The notes under the pieces are model-generated. The model saw only the letters and a program-made list of their open reading frames with translations, was not told the DNA's origin and did no database searches. A stretch of DNA of 64,000 nucleotides from Oopsacas minuta (Eukaryota > Porifera > Hexactinellida > Lyssacinosida > Leucopsacidae): assembly GCA_024704765.1 (NCBI GenBank), contig JAKMXF010000310.1, positions 1,282,984-1,346,983 of the forward strand, written 5' to 3'. Each line of letters opens with the position of its first letter. Position 1 is the stretch's first letter. The translations under genes were made by a program, and so were the position numbers. This document shows, piece by piece, positions 21,632-33,816 of this stretch.

Positions 21632-21830
21632 AGTAGATGCGGATATAAGAACACCGGTTAAGAACATACCGGCTATAAGAACCACAACTGGTATTTGCGA
21701 AATATTTGTATTCTATATCACTGGATCACTCCGATTGCAATAACATTCTACACCGGGTATAAGAACAACATACTAGAAAGCGGTTACTCTATCCCCATAT
21801 ATAAATAATGACCGTTATAAGAACAATCTT
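21632..21830. repeat. five directly repeated CGGNTATAAGAAC words
   Basis: Words of the type CGGNTATAAGAACA occur five times in one orientation with uneven spacing, beginning right after TACAGTAGATG. It resembles a subterminal binding-site cluster of a pogo-type element, but no matching opposite end was found. Confidence 0.5.
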
Positions 21831-22264
21831 AGTGTAGTACTAAAATTGGTTCTCATTACCAACATGTTTTAAATTTAGTCATCTATGGTCTCTACCTTAC
21901 TCAACAACGAGCCAAAGTTGTTAAATTTTGATGCCTGTACGTCAGCCAACTCAGCTTAACCGTGGACGGCACAAGAGCATTAGGCTCAAATCACATCATA
22001 GTAAAAATTTTCGAGTCAAATCAAGAGTTAAAATTCTTATTTGATTTCCGACATTCGACCTTAAATCTTTTCATTTATACATAGGGCGATATGAAATATC
22101 CCAAAGGGTGTATAATCAATGACCTTAGAAAATAAAATAGATCTAGTGTAAACTGTCTGAATAACAATGTTCTTGTATCAAGTCGCCTATATCTGTTTAT
22201 TATAAATATCCGCGTGTGAATGAAAATTGATATATATGAAGTCTCGTTAGTGATCGAGTGTTCA
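21831..22264. other. unassigned stretch
   Basis: No ORF, repeat or splice-bounded exon was recognised. Confidence 0.4.
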
Positions 22265-23052
22265 CTAGGCCAGGCTGCATTTGTCAGAATAATTGAAGTT
22301 GGGATTCGTCAGAATGGAGTTTTGCATAACTATCATTTATCAGAATGGACTTTTGCAAAATTGGCACTTGTCAGAATGGACTTTTGCAAAATTGTCATTT
22401 GTCAGAAATATCACGTTTCAGAAATTAGACTTTTCTTTGTGTCACTTTGAAGTTTGAAATATATGATGCTAAATTGTATATTAGAGGTTTTAATGTTAGT
22501 ATAATGAATGAATATCAATTAGTAAACATTTCCATTCTGGTATCTATATTGCTACAACATATAGGCCAATTCTGTTCTAAGTTAACAATCCTCTCGCTGC
22601 AATCGCCACAAAAGCTAGCATGTCTGCAGGGGATGAATACTCATGTATTACTTCTTTGAGAAAGGCATAATAAGCAAATAGGTTCTGTGTTGATGTTTTG
22701 ATCATCATCATCTTCACCTTCACAAAATTCGGATTCATTTGATGGAGGGATAGTTTTGATGTTCGCAACAATGTGACTCATCGATTGAAGAAACTCCCAT
22801 GGGTTTATTTGTCCATCACTAAGTTTTGGTTTGAAAACAATCCTTAATTCTTCATTCTTGATATCGGTTTTACATCTTTGCCTGCTAATTTCTCTTCCTT
22901 GATACAAGCGACGAATGTCATTATCAGTGTCATGAATTATCTCATTGAGCTTTATTTTGAAAGTGCATATTCAAGGATGGTAGTATTTGATCCTAGTCAT
23001 CAATTTGGAGTGATCACTCTCTGCCTCGTTGTTCGTAGAGATAATAATACTA

Positions 23053-24382
23053 CAGGTGTTCAATAAATTCTGATCACTAGCCCCAAAAGTACCAAAAGTA
23101 TGTTACACACAAACAATCAGTGTTTAATTTTTCGAAATACTTCCCATCATTATTTATACAGCGTTGAAGACGCTCCAGCCATTGTGCAAAAATATTTATA
23201 TAGTCTTCCGGCGGTATCCATTTGAGATACTGGAAAATCGCCGATGCCAGTTCTGTGCTGTTGCTAAAATGACGACCAGAGAGGTATTCCTTAAGCTTAG
23301 GGAAGAGATAGAAATCACAAGGAGCTAGATCTGGGCTGTAGGGTGGATGTTCATGCTCAATCATCCCCATCCTTAAGATTTTTTCTTTGACTTGCTTGGT
23401 TTTGTGAGTACGGGCATTATCATGTAATAATCTCAATTCTTTAGCACCAGTCCTTTTTCTCCTTTTCAGCAAGCTTTCTTCCACTGCACCAAGACAATTA
23501 CTAGTGTAGAAGCTTCCAGTAACAGTTTGTCCCTTTGGAATTATCACCTGGGCCACTAGGCCATGTGCATCAAAGAATATGCAATACATGATCCTCGATG
23601 ATCTGAAATCTGGACGCGGTATCATCGGAGGGTCCGAGTGCTTTCCTATCCACACCTCATTTGCCTGTTTGGAAAAAGTGTGTTATACTGAACCCATGTC
23701 TCATCACCAGTCACTATCTCAAATAATCTTCGCGGGTCGCATTCTTTGTAGGATTTAAGGAGATTATGACAGCATCTCACTCTTGTCTCTTTCTGGGCTT
23801 ATGTGAGTAAATATGGGACTCATCTGGCACAAACCTTCGTCAACTTGAGCTGTAATCTTAAAATGTGGTCTACACTTCCCATTGAGATGCTAACACTATT
23901 AGAAAGTTCCCTGATAGTTATATGTGGGTCTAGGTCTATAAGTTTCTTGATAGCGCACGATTTAATGGGAGGTGCAGCCGTAATTGGTTCTCCAGGCCGA
24001 GGGTCATCTTCGATAGACTTTCTTCCCAGCCTGAAACGCTGAGCCCATCTTCTGACTCCTGCATAAGACAGAGCACCTTTCGTAGTATAGACTTGAACCA
24101 AATCAAGATGTATCTCGTGTACAGATTTCCCGAGGAGAGTACGAATCTTGACATAAGCTCTTTGCTCGATTTTAAAATCCTTGCCAAGTGATGTCATAAA
24201 GGTATAGTATAAAAACACCTGTTGTAAAATTTGATATAACTTGTTGAGTTTTTAAGCGATAATGAAAAAACCAATACTAGCTTGTAGACCGAGGATTAAG
24301 TATTCATATTCAAATATCAATATATTATTGTTGTGTTATAAATCCTCACAGTAACAAGTGATCAGAATTTATTGAACGCCCG
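23053..24382 (-). mobile_element. mariner element inserted in the MULE gene
   Basis: Inverted ends CAGGTGTTCAATAAATTCTG and CGGGCGTTCAATAAATTCTG with TA at 23051-23052 and 24383-24384. It is 1330 bp long and contains a transposase pseudogene on the minus strand. Confidence 0.9.
23077..24218 (-). pseudogene. mariner transposase with frameshifts, DD34D
   Basis: N-terminal part 24218-23820 (helix-turn-helix, RRWAQRFRLGRKSIED) is followed by a shifted central part with GDETWVQYN near 23690-23720. The C-terminal part 23655-23077 holds LLHDNARTHK and HPPYSPDLAPCDFYLF. Spacing of the last two aspartates is 34 residues. All catalytic residues are present, but at least two indels and a stop break the protein. 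It is close in sequence to the copy at 1-942. Confidence 0.85.
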
Positions 24383-25800
24383 TAGAATCATGTATGAAGA
24401 GTTCATGAGGTGATATTTGATGAAGCCAACACTTCTTGAAATATTTCATTAGTTTTTCTGTTCTCGGCACGTCTTCAGTTGGTACTGCAGGAACTTTGAT
24501 CAAAGTAAAAGGAGGGACGAATAGAGCAGCAAGCAAAAAAGGAATAGCCATTAGTTGTCGTATAAACTTGGCGAATATGTATTGTTCTTAAAACTCTGAC
24601 TCAGTCCAAATTTCTGAGTTTTGGCCCAAATTCTTTGCGTGTAGTGGAACAAGCACTCACATGCACTCAATTGAGGATAAATTCTCTAAAAGCGTTCCGA
24701 GTAACAGATTCCCAATCACACATGGATGCAATTTATTGAAATTGAGGCCCATGTAACACTAAATCTCTCAAAATAGCCGAGTAGAGTTCTTCACTTTTGC
24801 ACGCAAGTAGACAGTGGATTACAGACATCGTATGTCCACCAACAGCGACAAATATTGTCCATAGTTCATAAGATTGAATGGGACAGTTTGAAAGGTATCA
24901 TCAACTGGATGTTGTCTGCCTCATTGAATAATGTGATCCTTTCATCTGAATAGAATATTACGGCTGTTTGAATTCCCTGTGTTACCGATTTTTATAATAA
25001 TCTTTTAAGTGGAAGTCGCTACCATTTCACAAAACTCTGCAGCAGAAGATGGGATTTTGGGTTGGAGTGTCCTTCTCGCGCGATACATTACAGACTCGCA
25101 TTCTACAAATGAGATATCAACTGTATGTGGATTCTTTCTGGTTGCATCATCGAATACTTCCCCAAGATTCGTTTGTGGTTGTTCAGCGAGAGTTTTGCAT
25201 CTTGTCATAAACTGGTAAACCCAGGCATTATAATCATCAACACCATGATTATGTGAATTCATCGGAGTGACTAAATTTTTCGAACGATTTAGTTTACTAA
25301 TTCCTTTGAACCCACACCTGAATAAAGCGCATATAAGATAGATACAATCTTCGGTAATCTTTGAATGAACATAGTTGTACCCATCTGGAGCTGTAACAAC
25401 TTTACCTAGTGGATGTTTATACTCTTATATTGTGAATTCCAATTTCGATTATACCTTGGGAAATTCGAATTAGGATTTATACTAGTCAATCTTATTGTCA
25501 ACTTGTGTTTGCAGGGACACAGTAGTGCAACCTTATCCTTCACAATAAGTTGTTAACACGCACATAGATAACGAATTGATTATTATACAACATACTGGCT
25601 TCTCGATGTGAAGAATAACTAACAAATTGTAAAAGTGGCCGAAATATTAATTCTTAGAAAACGCTAATTGGATACCATTTCAAAAGTCCATTCTGACAAA
25701 TGCCAGTTGTGCAAAAAGTCCACTCTGACAATGGCAACTTCAATTATTCTGACAAATGAAAACTTCAAATTTTGACAAATGCATGCAACCCGTTCACTAA

Positions 25801-27213
25801 AAAGTTAGATTTTAAGCGTAGAAGTGACTAGATCAAATTGTAATTTCTTAAAATCTTAGACAGAAGGAAAAGTTTCATATTTCATTTTTCTGACTTTCCA
25901 CTATGTAAAACTAAGAAAAAAAATATCTTCACTCAGTCACATGTGCTGTTAGTCACAAGTCCCTAGAATTACATGTCCAGTTAGTCACATGGCCATGGTG
26001 ATACTGATACGAGGAATTACCTGAAATTGAATCTCTTTAATGTCTAGAGTTATGGAGCAAAGAATTAGCCCCTTCAGTAATTTGTGAGGAAGGTAGTAAT
26101 TAATTGCTGCTACAATAAATGTGAAATTCGATGGTTTCCATAAGATAAAAAATGTGGGGTTAAATGGTTAAGAGAGAAAGGAAAAGATTCATAAAACAGG
26201 ATACCAAGTGAACTTGATAATTCTATTTTTGAAATGCTACTTACTTTCAACTTACATCATTATACAAAGGAAAACATACCCCTATTACAACTATATAAAA
26301 GTACACCTTTGTGATACATATAAAACTTGAATATTACTATAATTCAGATGACTAAATTTATCACATTTTGGCAAAAATAAATCCAGATTGGAGTGAAACG
26401 CAGGCACCGTAAAAAGGAAGGTGGCAACTTAATGTTAAAGAATTAAATTATCCTATAACACGAAAGGAATATATTGAAAAGTAAAATTAGATTGGATTAG
26501 ATTTCAGAGAATGGGTACTTAAACGTTCTAAGGAGAATTCCAGAACATTGCATTGACCGGATACAGTATTATCGATTATAGTTTCGGGCTTGGCGCAAAG
26601 AATTTCGACCATTGTTCGTTTGATACCACTTGGAGCTTCATCAGCACAACAATTTTATCCCATAAGTAAAAATATCACTACCGATAGTGATGCTGTAACA
26701 TAATCGTTGAATCTCTGTGTACTAAGTGTTACATCCGTAAGTAAAAAGAACGATAAATTTTACCACTAAATATTAAACAATTCCGAGATTTTATCATCCT
26801 TATTGACGTCATAAAACACATTTTTCTAGGCGTATTCTGTGTTAATAGAAAATCAAGAGACGTAGTCCCTTGGATGTATTTCCAAAGAGATAAAGGATCA
26901 AATCGGGCACTGCACAATTATTACTAAAACACAATAATTAAGAAAAGAAAATTTACCAAAATTATGTTGAAATTAGGAAAAATTGTATTTTCATTGTGTA
27001 CAAGTTAATTGAAAAATATTGTCAATATTTTTCACTGAGCTATGGTCATTGAAAGAATGAAGTTAAAAGCTTTAAAAATACAGGCGTTCCGCTGGTATTT
27101 TTCCCAGTTATAGATATTAGAATAGTGTCATTATATAATTTGAATGAAATTCATCAAATTGTGGTAACTAACAAGCAATATTAATTCTAAATAAAACTGC
27201 TATCATCTCTGTG
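25801..27213. other. unassigned AT-rich stretch
   Basis: Short words AGTCACATG are repeated near 25930-25995. There is no gene-like ORF, and no transposon ends were recognised. Confidence 0.4.
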
Positions 27214-27215
27214 TA

Positions 27216-28525
27216 CAGGGTGTCTAATAATTTCTGTTATACATTTCGCGCCTTAGACAGTAGCTATTAATATACTTATGAAGTAACCTTCTAGAACTTC
27301 TTGTAGCATTTTTGGCGGTCTATCGAATTATACCAAGTACATATCATTCAAGTTGATGATTTCCCAGAAAATCATGTTAGAAGTAATTCGTTCAAACATT
27401 GGCACTTTTCACGAATCTGGGTTTAGCAACAGTGAAATTCTAAAAAGGCTAAAAAATGATAAAGTCAGTCCTATGTTGATCTATCGCACAATAAAACAAT
27501 ATATATAGAGACTGGGAGCGTGTCTAACAGGAAACGAGTTGGTCGTCCAAGATCCGCTCGCACACCAGCCCTGAAGAATAGTGTTAGATGTCGAATCCTG
27601 AGAATCCCCGGCGTTCAATGCAAAAAAGTCTCGTGAATTCTGTGTCAATCACGAAACGATGCGGAAATTGGTTGTAGAGGACCTAGGAATGAAGTCCTAT
27701 AAGAGGAAAAACATACACCATCTTAACGACTCTATACGTCGTAAGCGACTCGAAAGATGCATACAACTAAATGCCCGATTCGCTCCTGGGACTGAAGATC
27801 AGATTCTCTTCTCAGATGAGAAGCTGTTCACGGTTGAAGAGGCAAACAATCGTCAAAACGACCGTATACTTGCTTCTCGAAGTCAGGATATCCCAGATAG
27901 AATCAAGTACATTGATAGAGTCCAGAAGCCTCTTTCTCTGATGGTATGGGCGGGAGGGTCGGCAGACTCACGGACAAACCTGATTTTTGTCCCCCAAGGA
28001 ATGAAAATAAACTCCCAGACCTACAGAGAGCTGGTCTTGGAGCCTGAAATTGCGTCTGCTGGTGAGAAGCTCTTTCAAAACCATCCTTGGACTTACCAAC
28101 AAGACTCTGCGCCTGCACATGCTTCAAAAGTATCCCAGGGTTGGTTCCGAGAGCAAAATGTCGATTTCATAAGTAAGGATGAATGGCCACCATCAAGCGC
28201 AGATTTAAACCCACTCGACTATTCTGTTGGGCAAATTTGGAGAGCAGGGCCTGTGCGAAATCTCACAAGAGTTTGGAGTCCCTCAAAGTTAGTTTGTTGA
28301 GTGAATGGCAGAAAATCCCACAGGAGGAGCTGCGAAAAGCTGTCCATCAGTTTCGGAGCAGACTAACTTCCGTAATTCATAAAAAGGGAAGCTATATTGA
28401 ATGATATTTGTAATGTGTAATTAGGAACATAAGTCCTAAGAAAATAGAAGGTTTCATGGCTTTACAATGGATAAATTTGAAATTATTGGGGAATTGATAT
28501 ATAACAGAACTTATTAGACACCCTG
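27216..28525 (+). mobile_element. second DD37D Tc1/mariner-type element
   Basis: Inverted ends CAGGGTGTCTAATAATTTCT and CAGGGTGTCTAATAAGTTCT with TA on both sides (27214-27215 and 28526-28527). It is 1310 bp long. It differs from the element at 8877 by its terminal sequence, so it belongs to a different family of the same clade. Confidence 0.9.
27374..28404 (+). pseudogene. DD37D transposase pseudogene
   Basis: ATG at 27374 begins an N-terminal helix-turn-helix (MLEVIRSNIGTFHESG) which shifts frame near 27515 into KRVGRPRSARTPALK, again near 27600, and then runs 27659-28240 with LFSDEKLF, LMVWAGGSAD, YQQDSAPAHASK and WPPSSADLNPLDYS. Another shift near 28240 leads to the C-terminus ending KKGSYIE at 28404. 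The last two aspartates are 37 residues apart. At least three indels. Confidence 0.85.
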
Positions 28526-28527
28526 TA

Positions 28528-29652
28528 TAGATGCAAAATCGGTAAATTTTAAAGGAAGATTTTAGACTTTCTCGTGAAACATCATTTTTGGGAAGTGTCA
28601 CATTCGAAACGAAGAAAAATAAACCATAGAATATAAAATTTCACTCTAACCAATTCCTGCACCCAATTGACGTTTTAGCACCTTTTTTGAAGTCATAAAC
28701 TCAAATTATATGTATACGTTTGTTGGAAGTTTCAGTGATCAAGGCTCAAATTCGATCAATTATAATATTTCTTGGAAACATTACAATATTTTCCGGATAT
28801 TCAGATATGTCCAACGTAACTTGAATGTACTTATGTTACTGGTTATATGAAAAACAAACTAAAAATACAACAATTGTTACAATTTCCTAACTACTGGTAA
28901 ACAAATGAAAATATAAATATGTTGGTTCTCCATATATACTTTGGATGTATTAGATAGAGGTTAACATATTTTCCAACACTTACTGTGATTGATTGTGTGA
29001 ATATCATTCACGAGACTTTTATGAAGATTGACACCGCAGAAATTCTATATAAAAACTATTATGCTGGGCAGTGTCGTATATTATTAGTGCGAATAAGTAT
29101 GTCAATAATTAAAGAGAAACATATTGAAAATGGAGAGAATTATGTGTCTGTAAAGTATGGCGATGGTATATTTACATAAATAAGCTATCACTGTTTTAAT
29201 TCGTATTCTATCAAGGAGAGTATAGAAATTTAACGCATTACTCGCGAAGTTTGACAATAGAAAGCTAAAAAATTCTTAACTCCAATATAGCTGACCTGAT
29301 GATACTCGATAGACCCTCAAAATTCTATGCTAGATGCGATTACATGTACTATATCCCCATTATACTTTCCTTCACTAAAGATACTACCTAGATGTGTACT
29401 TACCTCATTCAACATACTAGATGTGGATATTTTTAACTACTAACTAACCTCATTACTCATTAATTATGCTGATGTGAATCTGTACTTAACCTCATTACTC
29501 GATACAATGGAATATAAGATGTGCATTGCTTTTGTTGTAATTATTATGTTTTTGTGACTATTAAACTGCTCATTAGTTTATAATTTACCTTAGAATTGTC
29601 AATAAACATCTACAGCAGGGATTCTCAAACTGCGAGCATTATAAAAGGGACC
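28528..29652. other. unassigned stretch with a weak tandem repeat
   Basis: Between about 29390 and 29510 the word ACTTACCTCATT or ACTTAACCTCATTACTC recurs three times at 45-55 bp spacing. Otherwise no gene or transposon end is visible. Confidence 0.35.
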
Positions 29653-29654
29653 TA

Positions 29655-31020
29655 CAGTATGTCCAATAATTATTGCAACACTAGGGAGATTTCTTAGCGT
29701 AACCCAGAAACAATAAATATGAAAGTATATGATCTAATTTTATGTCTACTTGTTGAGAATACACTAAAGATTAATATTTGATCTTATTTCCATCGTTTTC
29801 TGCGACCATCTGACATCTACGCTTCATAGACTTCCAATAGTGTTCCAAAAATTCGGGTGTGAGAGAATCCCAAATTGTTTGGATACACTTTTCAAGCTCA
29901 GCTAGTGATTTGGCATGTTGTTTTACAACTTGATTTTTCAACCAGCCGAATAGATTTTCTATCGGATTAAGGTCTGGTGATTGACTGGGCCATTGAAATA
30001 CATTATTTGGCATTTTTTCTGAGATCCATTGTTGGGCTAATTTTGAACGGTGCTTTGGATCATTATCCTGAACGAGAAACCATCTATTTCCGTGGAAAGC
30101 CTCAGCTGCGAAAGAAGATGCCATTCAAGGATCTTAACAAAGAATTGTGCATCCAAATTCTGACGAAATATGCACAATGGGAAGGTACCGAAAGACGAAA
30201 ATGCAGCCCATATGTGTATTTTCGGTGAGTGTTTGGTAGTTTTTTGTGATCGTTTTTTTCCAGATTTTGTCCACATTCGAACCTTCCCACGATTAAGCCA
30301 GAAAGAGGCTTCATCTGCAAACACAGCTCTACACCACAGTTTAAATTTGTTTTTCTGTGCCCATTCAATTCTGAAGAGACGATTTTTTTCAGATAGCAAT
30401 GGAATCTGGACAGGAAATGGCTTAGAGTATTTCAGTTTCTGAAGAGTAAGATGGACTGTACTTTTACTGACAGTCAGTTTCTTTGTTTTAGTTATCCTGG
30501 TTGTAAGTTTACGTACACTAGTCTCTGGATCCGATTTGATGAACTGAGTAGCTGTATATTTTATTGAATTGCCGAGTAAATTGGTCTACCACCGCCTCTT
30601 TTGTGTTTAAGGGTCATATTTGTTTGGAGCCTTTTTTTAACCCTGTAAACTGTCCCTCGATCAACATCTAAAATGCGTGAGATTTCAGTAGGTGTATGTT
30701 TATCGCCAATCAATAGAGTTTTGATCTTTTCTCTCATCACCTCTTGAGCCATATCAACGCTAAATGCTAAATTATTCAGCTAAAAGGTAAGAGAATTTTC
30801 TAATTTATGATGAAAGGTACTAAATGATGACGTCATCGTAAATAATGACGTCATCCTCATTAGCAAAAAATATAATCCCATTGTGTTTACTCAGATTTAT
30901 CTTCAAATAGATACCAATTAACTTTCTATATTAGTACAGTAACTACTACTTATCAACTAGAACTATAGCAGTGGTTGAAATAGAAATAATGATGTGTTGC
31001 AATAATTATTGGACATACTG
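29655..31020 (-). mobile_element. Tc1-like element, DD35E
   Basis: Inverted ends CAGTATGTCCAATAATTATT at both termini, perfect over at least 26 bases, and TA on both sides (29653-29654 and 31021-31022). It is 1366 bp long with a minus-strand transposase relic. Confidence 0.9.
29771..30752 (-). pseudogene. Tc1-like transposase with two frameshifts
   Basis: N-terminus 30752-30561 (MAQEVMREKIKTLL, helix-turn-helix, then a GGGRPIYS hook). Middle 30399-30037 has VFADEASFWLN, the first catalytic D, and KIHIWAAFSSFG. C-terminus 30124-29771 has LVQDNDPKHRSK and PSQSPDLNPIENLF. The spacing from D to E is 35 residues, one more than in classical Tc1. The three parts lie in three frames, so at least two indels occurred; the ends are still nearly perfect, suggesting recent loss. 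Confidence 0.88.
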
Positions 31021-31335
31021 TAGATGGATGGTGAATCAAGTACTATAGTTATCATGGTCTCAATGTTTCTGACAATCTATAAATTTTCACTTGTACTGTG
31101 TCAGTATTGTAATGGTTGCCTTTTTGAAGAATATAAATTCCCTCCATGTCATGCATTTGTTAAACAAAAGGATCTTCAGCGCTGTATATGCATATGCATT
31201 CACATAAATCCGAACTTATATTTGTACAATTATTACTTCATAAATTTTTATAAGAGCAGAGCGAGGTGATAAACTAGAATACAACCTTTGCAGACATATT
31301 TGTCAATAAATTTAACTTGTTTCAAAAGCTGGGCT

Positions 31336-31400
31336 ATTAATTGGAGGCACTATGGTAGCGGTGGGGTTGAATCAATCATTTCACAGTGCCTCCAATTAAT
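31336..31400. repeat. 65-bp hairpin-forming inverted repeat
   Basis: Arms ATTAATTGGAGGCACT (31336-31351) and its exact complement AGTGCCTCCAATTAAT (31385-31400), loop 33 bases. The inner edges read CACTATGG and CACAGTG, resembling the RAG1/Transib-like family ends, 100 bp from a RAG1-like coding fragment. Confidence 0.6.
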
Positions 31401-31504
31401 TGTGCCCCTTTATAAAGTAAGTAGGTATTTGACTTACATCTTATCACAATTAATCAGGTTACCACTGTTGATAGGTCTTAATAAGACAGACATATTGGTC
31501 TTCT

Positions 31505-31768
31505 CTAATGGTACTTTATCTGAAGGATTAATGGAATGGCCCATATCAAAATAACCCGAATATTTAATAAGCAGTCGCGTGTTATGTTACCAGTGGTAGA
31601 AGTACCGGCATGGGTAGAAGGGATACCTAACCTGAAATTACATCTTTCCTGAAGAATAGCTCGAACCAGCACCATGGAACTGATAACTTTGGAGCTATAT
31701 GCCCCCATTCCATATGTCAGGCATTTGGAAGGTGTATTAACTCGTTCCCATTTGTATTTGTAATTCAT
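31505..31768 (-). pseudogene. fragment of a second RAG1/Transib-like transposase
   Basis: An 87-codon minus-strand frame contains LVRAILQERCNFRLGIP followed by AGTSTTGNITRDCL. This aligns with GVLKEKLNLMIDCASSQ and GGTSTTGNVVRRYL in the relic at 2050-2140. The two copies differ at many positions, so they are old or from different subfamilies. No other part of the protein is recognised nearby. Confidence 0.55.
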
Positions 31769-31985
31769 AACAACTTAAATCCAAACAAAATGAAAATTTT
31801 TGTGCCTATTGAAGGATTGTTACCCTGTTGGTTATAAATCCGATTAGAAACGGAATGATAAAATCCATTAGATATCCTCAATTTGAGTGGGAAGTTTGAA
31901 ATAGGAACTGGATCTAAAGTAGAAAATATCTGTTGGTAGGAAAACAAGTTCCAATTTAGAACCTTCAGAAATAATTATCTCTATC

Positions 31986-32564
31986 TAGTGATCGACTGGG
32001 ATCCCAGTTTTAGTCCCGGTCCCGGACAATCTCGGTCGTTTTCAGAGTCCCTGTCCCGGTAAATATCCATATTTTTTCCGGGATTCCTACCCAGGAATGA
32101 ACAATTCAAAAATTGCTAATTGAATACATGCAAATAGAACGAGAAACATTGTTTTATATTTGAACTTCAACCACTTTAGTGTGATTAATGAATGTAAGAA
32201 ATTGACCAGCAATCAGTATTTGTATAATTCCTAATTCCTATTATCATATTGGTAAGAAGCCAACGGCTGACTAACTGGGGAAATTTGACTGAGATAATCT
32301 AATTGGCTAAGAACTAGGTCTTGATTTTGGCAGTGTTTTTGCAATACAGCATCGACAATGCGATATTTAGTGTAACTTTACTATCTTGCGATTCTTCGCC
32401 CTATGGGCTAAGTAACATTCACTAGGTGTAATGGCCCCCGATGGGAACAACTTTCCATTGGAAGAGCATTCAATTGATATATTTCAATCCTGATTTTAGT
32501 CCCGGTCCTTGTCTTGGTACCGGTGAAAAGTTGTATTCCCGATCCCGGTCCCGGCCGATCGCTA
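31986..32564. mobile_element. 579-bp hAT MITE with 8-bp duplication
   Basis: Inverted ends TAGTGATCGACTGGGA and TAGCGATCGGCCGGGA, flanked on both sides by TCTCTATC (31978-31985 and 32565-32572). The subterminal parts are rich in CCCGGTCCCGG. No gene; the ORF over the GC-rich part is a composition artefact. Confidence 0.8.
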
Positions 32565-32572
32565 TCTCTATC

Positions 32573-33816
32573 TGATCCACGAGGCTTGTTCACTTCCGAT
32601 ATTGCGTGACAAGCATGTATGGAGGATTTTTAACACCACTTTTAGCAACACTTTTTTAAATTTGTGTATTTACCGGCACAAATTTCTAAACTATGCAACA
32701 AACAATTAGATTTAGAGAATTGCGCATTGTTTATTACTCTACTGAAAGAACACTTTCTATAATTTCTTTACACACATATGAAGTATCACGATGATAGGAT
32801 GACACCAATTCTAGGTTGTTTAGGCTCGATCTTTTCCCTCTCTGCTAAAAACTCGATATGGTCTAATGGACACCAAGTCTATATCTTGAAATCTTCATGA
32901 GGCATTATAGAATATGTTTCCACGAGGCTGTTATAGCTTGTTCTGAAAATGTTCTTGTTTGAGGATTAGTGATTAAAACAGATGGAACATAACTCAGTAT
33001 CAAGTGATACTTTCTTCACTATGGGATTAGCAAAGATTAGAGTAGAGTGAAAAACCATATAATTACACGTTTCGAGACCTCCTGGATGATGGAAGTGATT
33101 TGAACTTGAATGGATTTCTTCGAAAATGGTCAAAATTCAAATTTCATTTTTCTTCAGAACATATTTTCAGAAGTCGGAATACATTTAAAGTATATATACC
33201 TAGAATATCCACAAAATCAGAATAACATCTATCAATGTCCGGCTAGTTACATATGGAAACGCTGAATACTAACAACTTCAATAAAATCAATTTCTGGGAC
33301 AAAATTTATACCTACTGCGAGTCAACTCGTCAAAAATACAGAGATGCGTATTGTCACGCCTTCACCGTGAGTCTCACGCTCTATCAAAAAGTGAAAACTC
33401 AAACCATTTTATGTTTCTTCTCCGTGCATTCGAAAGCTGAAATAACAAACTCACTCGTTATGAGAAGAAATCTCAAGGGTTAGCGAGGGCCCAAGTGAAT
33501 GTCATGCAAATATCAACTCATATCAAGTCAACTCGACTCTAACCAACAGGTCCCTAATCTCAACTACTACATACTCAAATCGCCGATAACATCAATTCGC
33601 GCCAAGTCAACTCAACATCGAGTAGCGTGAAATCATCTGATCAACAGCTGGAGGTGGGTGTATAACTAGTAAATTATGGGTCCCCAATCAATTGAAATAC
33701 TCTAAGATAATACCAAGTGGGTGCAAAATAGGTAATAGTTGACTGAAATATTGGTACGAGTTCACCAAAAATGTAGGCAACTTGAATTAGAAAAAAATAA
33801 GGAAATAGAGTAGAGT
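32573..33816. other. unassigned stretch with one ORF
   Basis: A 76-codon ORF at 33253-33483 has no recognisable domain. I see no transposon ends. Confidence 0.35.

Larger units (their letters stand above)
22577..25262 (-). pseudogene. MULE transposase pseudogene split by a mariner
   Basis: Read from 25262: a block with TRKNPHTVDISFVECESVMYR (FLYWCH-type MULE N-terminal region), then a DDTFQTVPFNL-like remnant near 24870-24910 corresponding to the first catalytic D region. A C-terminal part reads KYFKKCWLHQISPHELFIH up to the mariner at 24382. Past the mariner the same frame continues STNNEAESDHSKLM (third catalytic E region, expected T-N-N-x-x-E-S-x-H), then HDTDNDIRRLYQGREISR and an acidic tail ending 22641. 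There are several stops outside the junction. The continuous frame across the insertion shows the mariner came later. Confidence 0.75.
22265..25800 (-). mobile_element. MULE transposon, interrupted by a mariner
   Basis: The left end (about 22265-22425) and inverted right end (about 25675-25800) carry repeats of GTCAGAATGGACTTTTGCAA. Between them is a minus-strand MULE transposase relic. A mariner (23053-24382) sits inside. The precise end bases and target duplication are unclear. Confidence 0.6.

Noticed and set aside
25680-25790. CRISPR-like regularly spaced repeats.
   Set aside because: Units are imperfect, contiguous and inverted relative to 22265-22425; they are MULE terminal repeats in a eukaryotic genome.
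32408-32593. 61-codon ORF with Gly/Arg/Asp repeats.
   Set aside because: It is produced by CCCGGTCCCGG repeats at the end of a hAT MITE.
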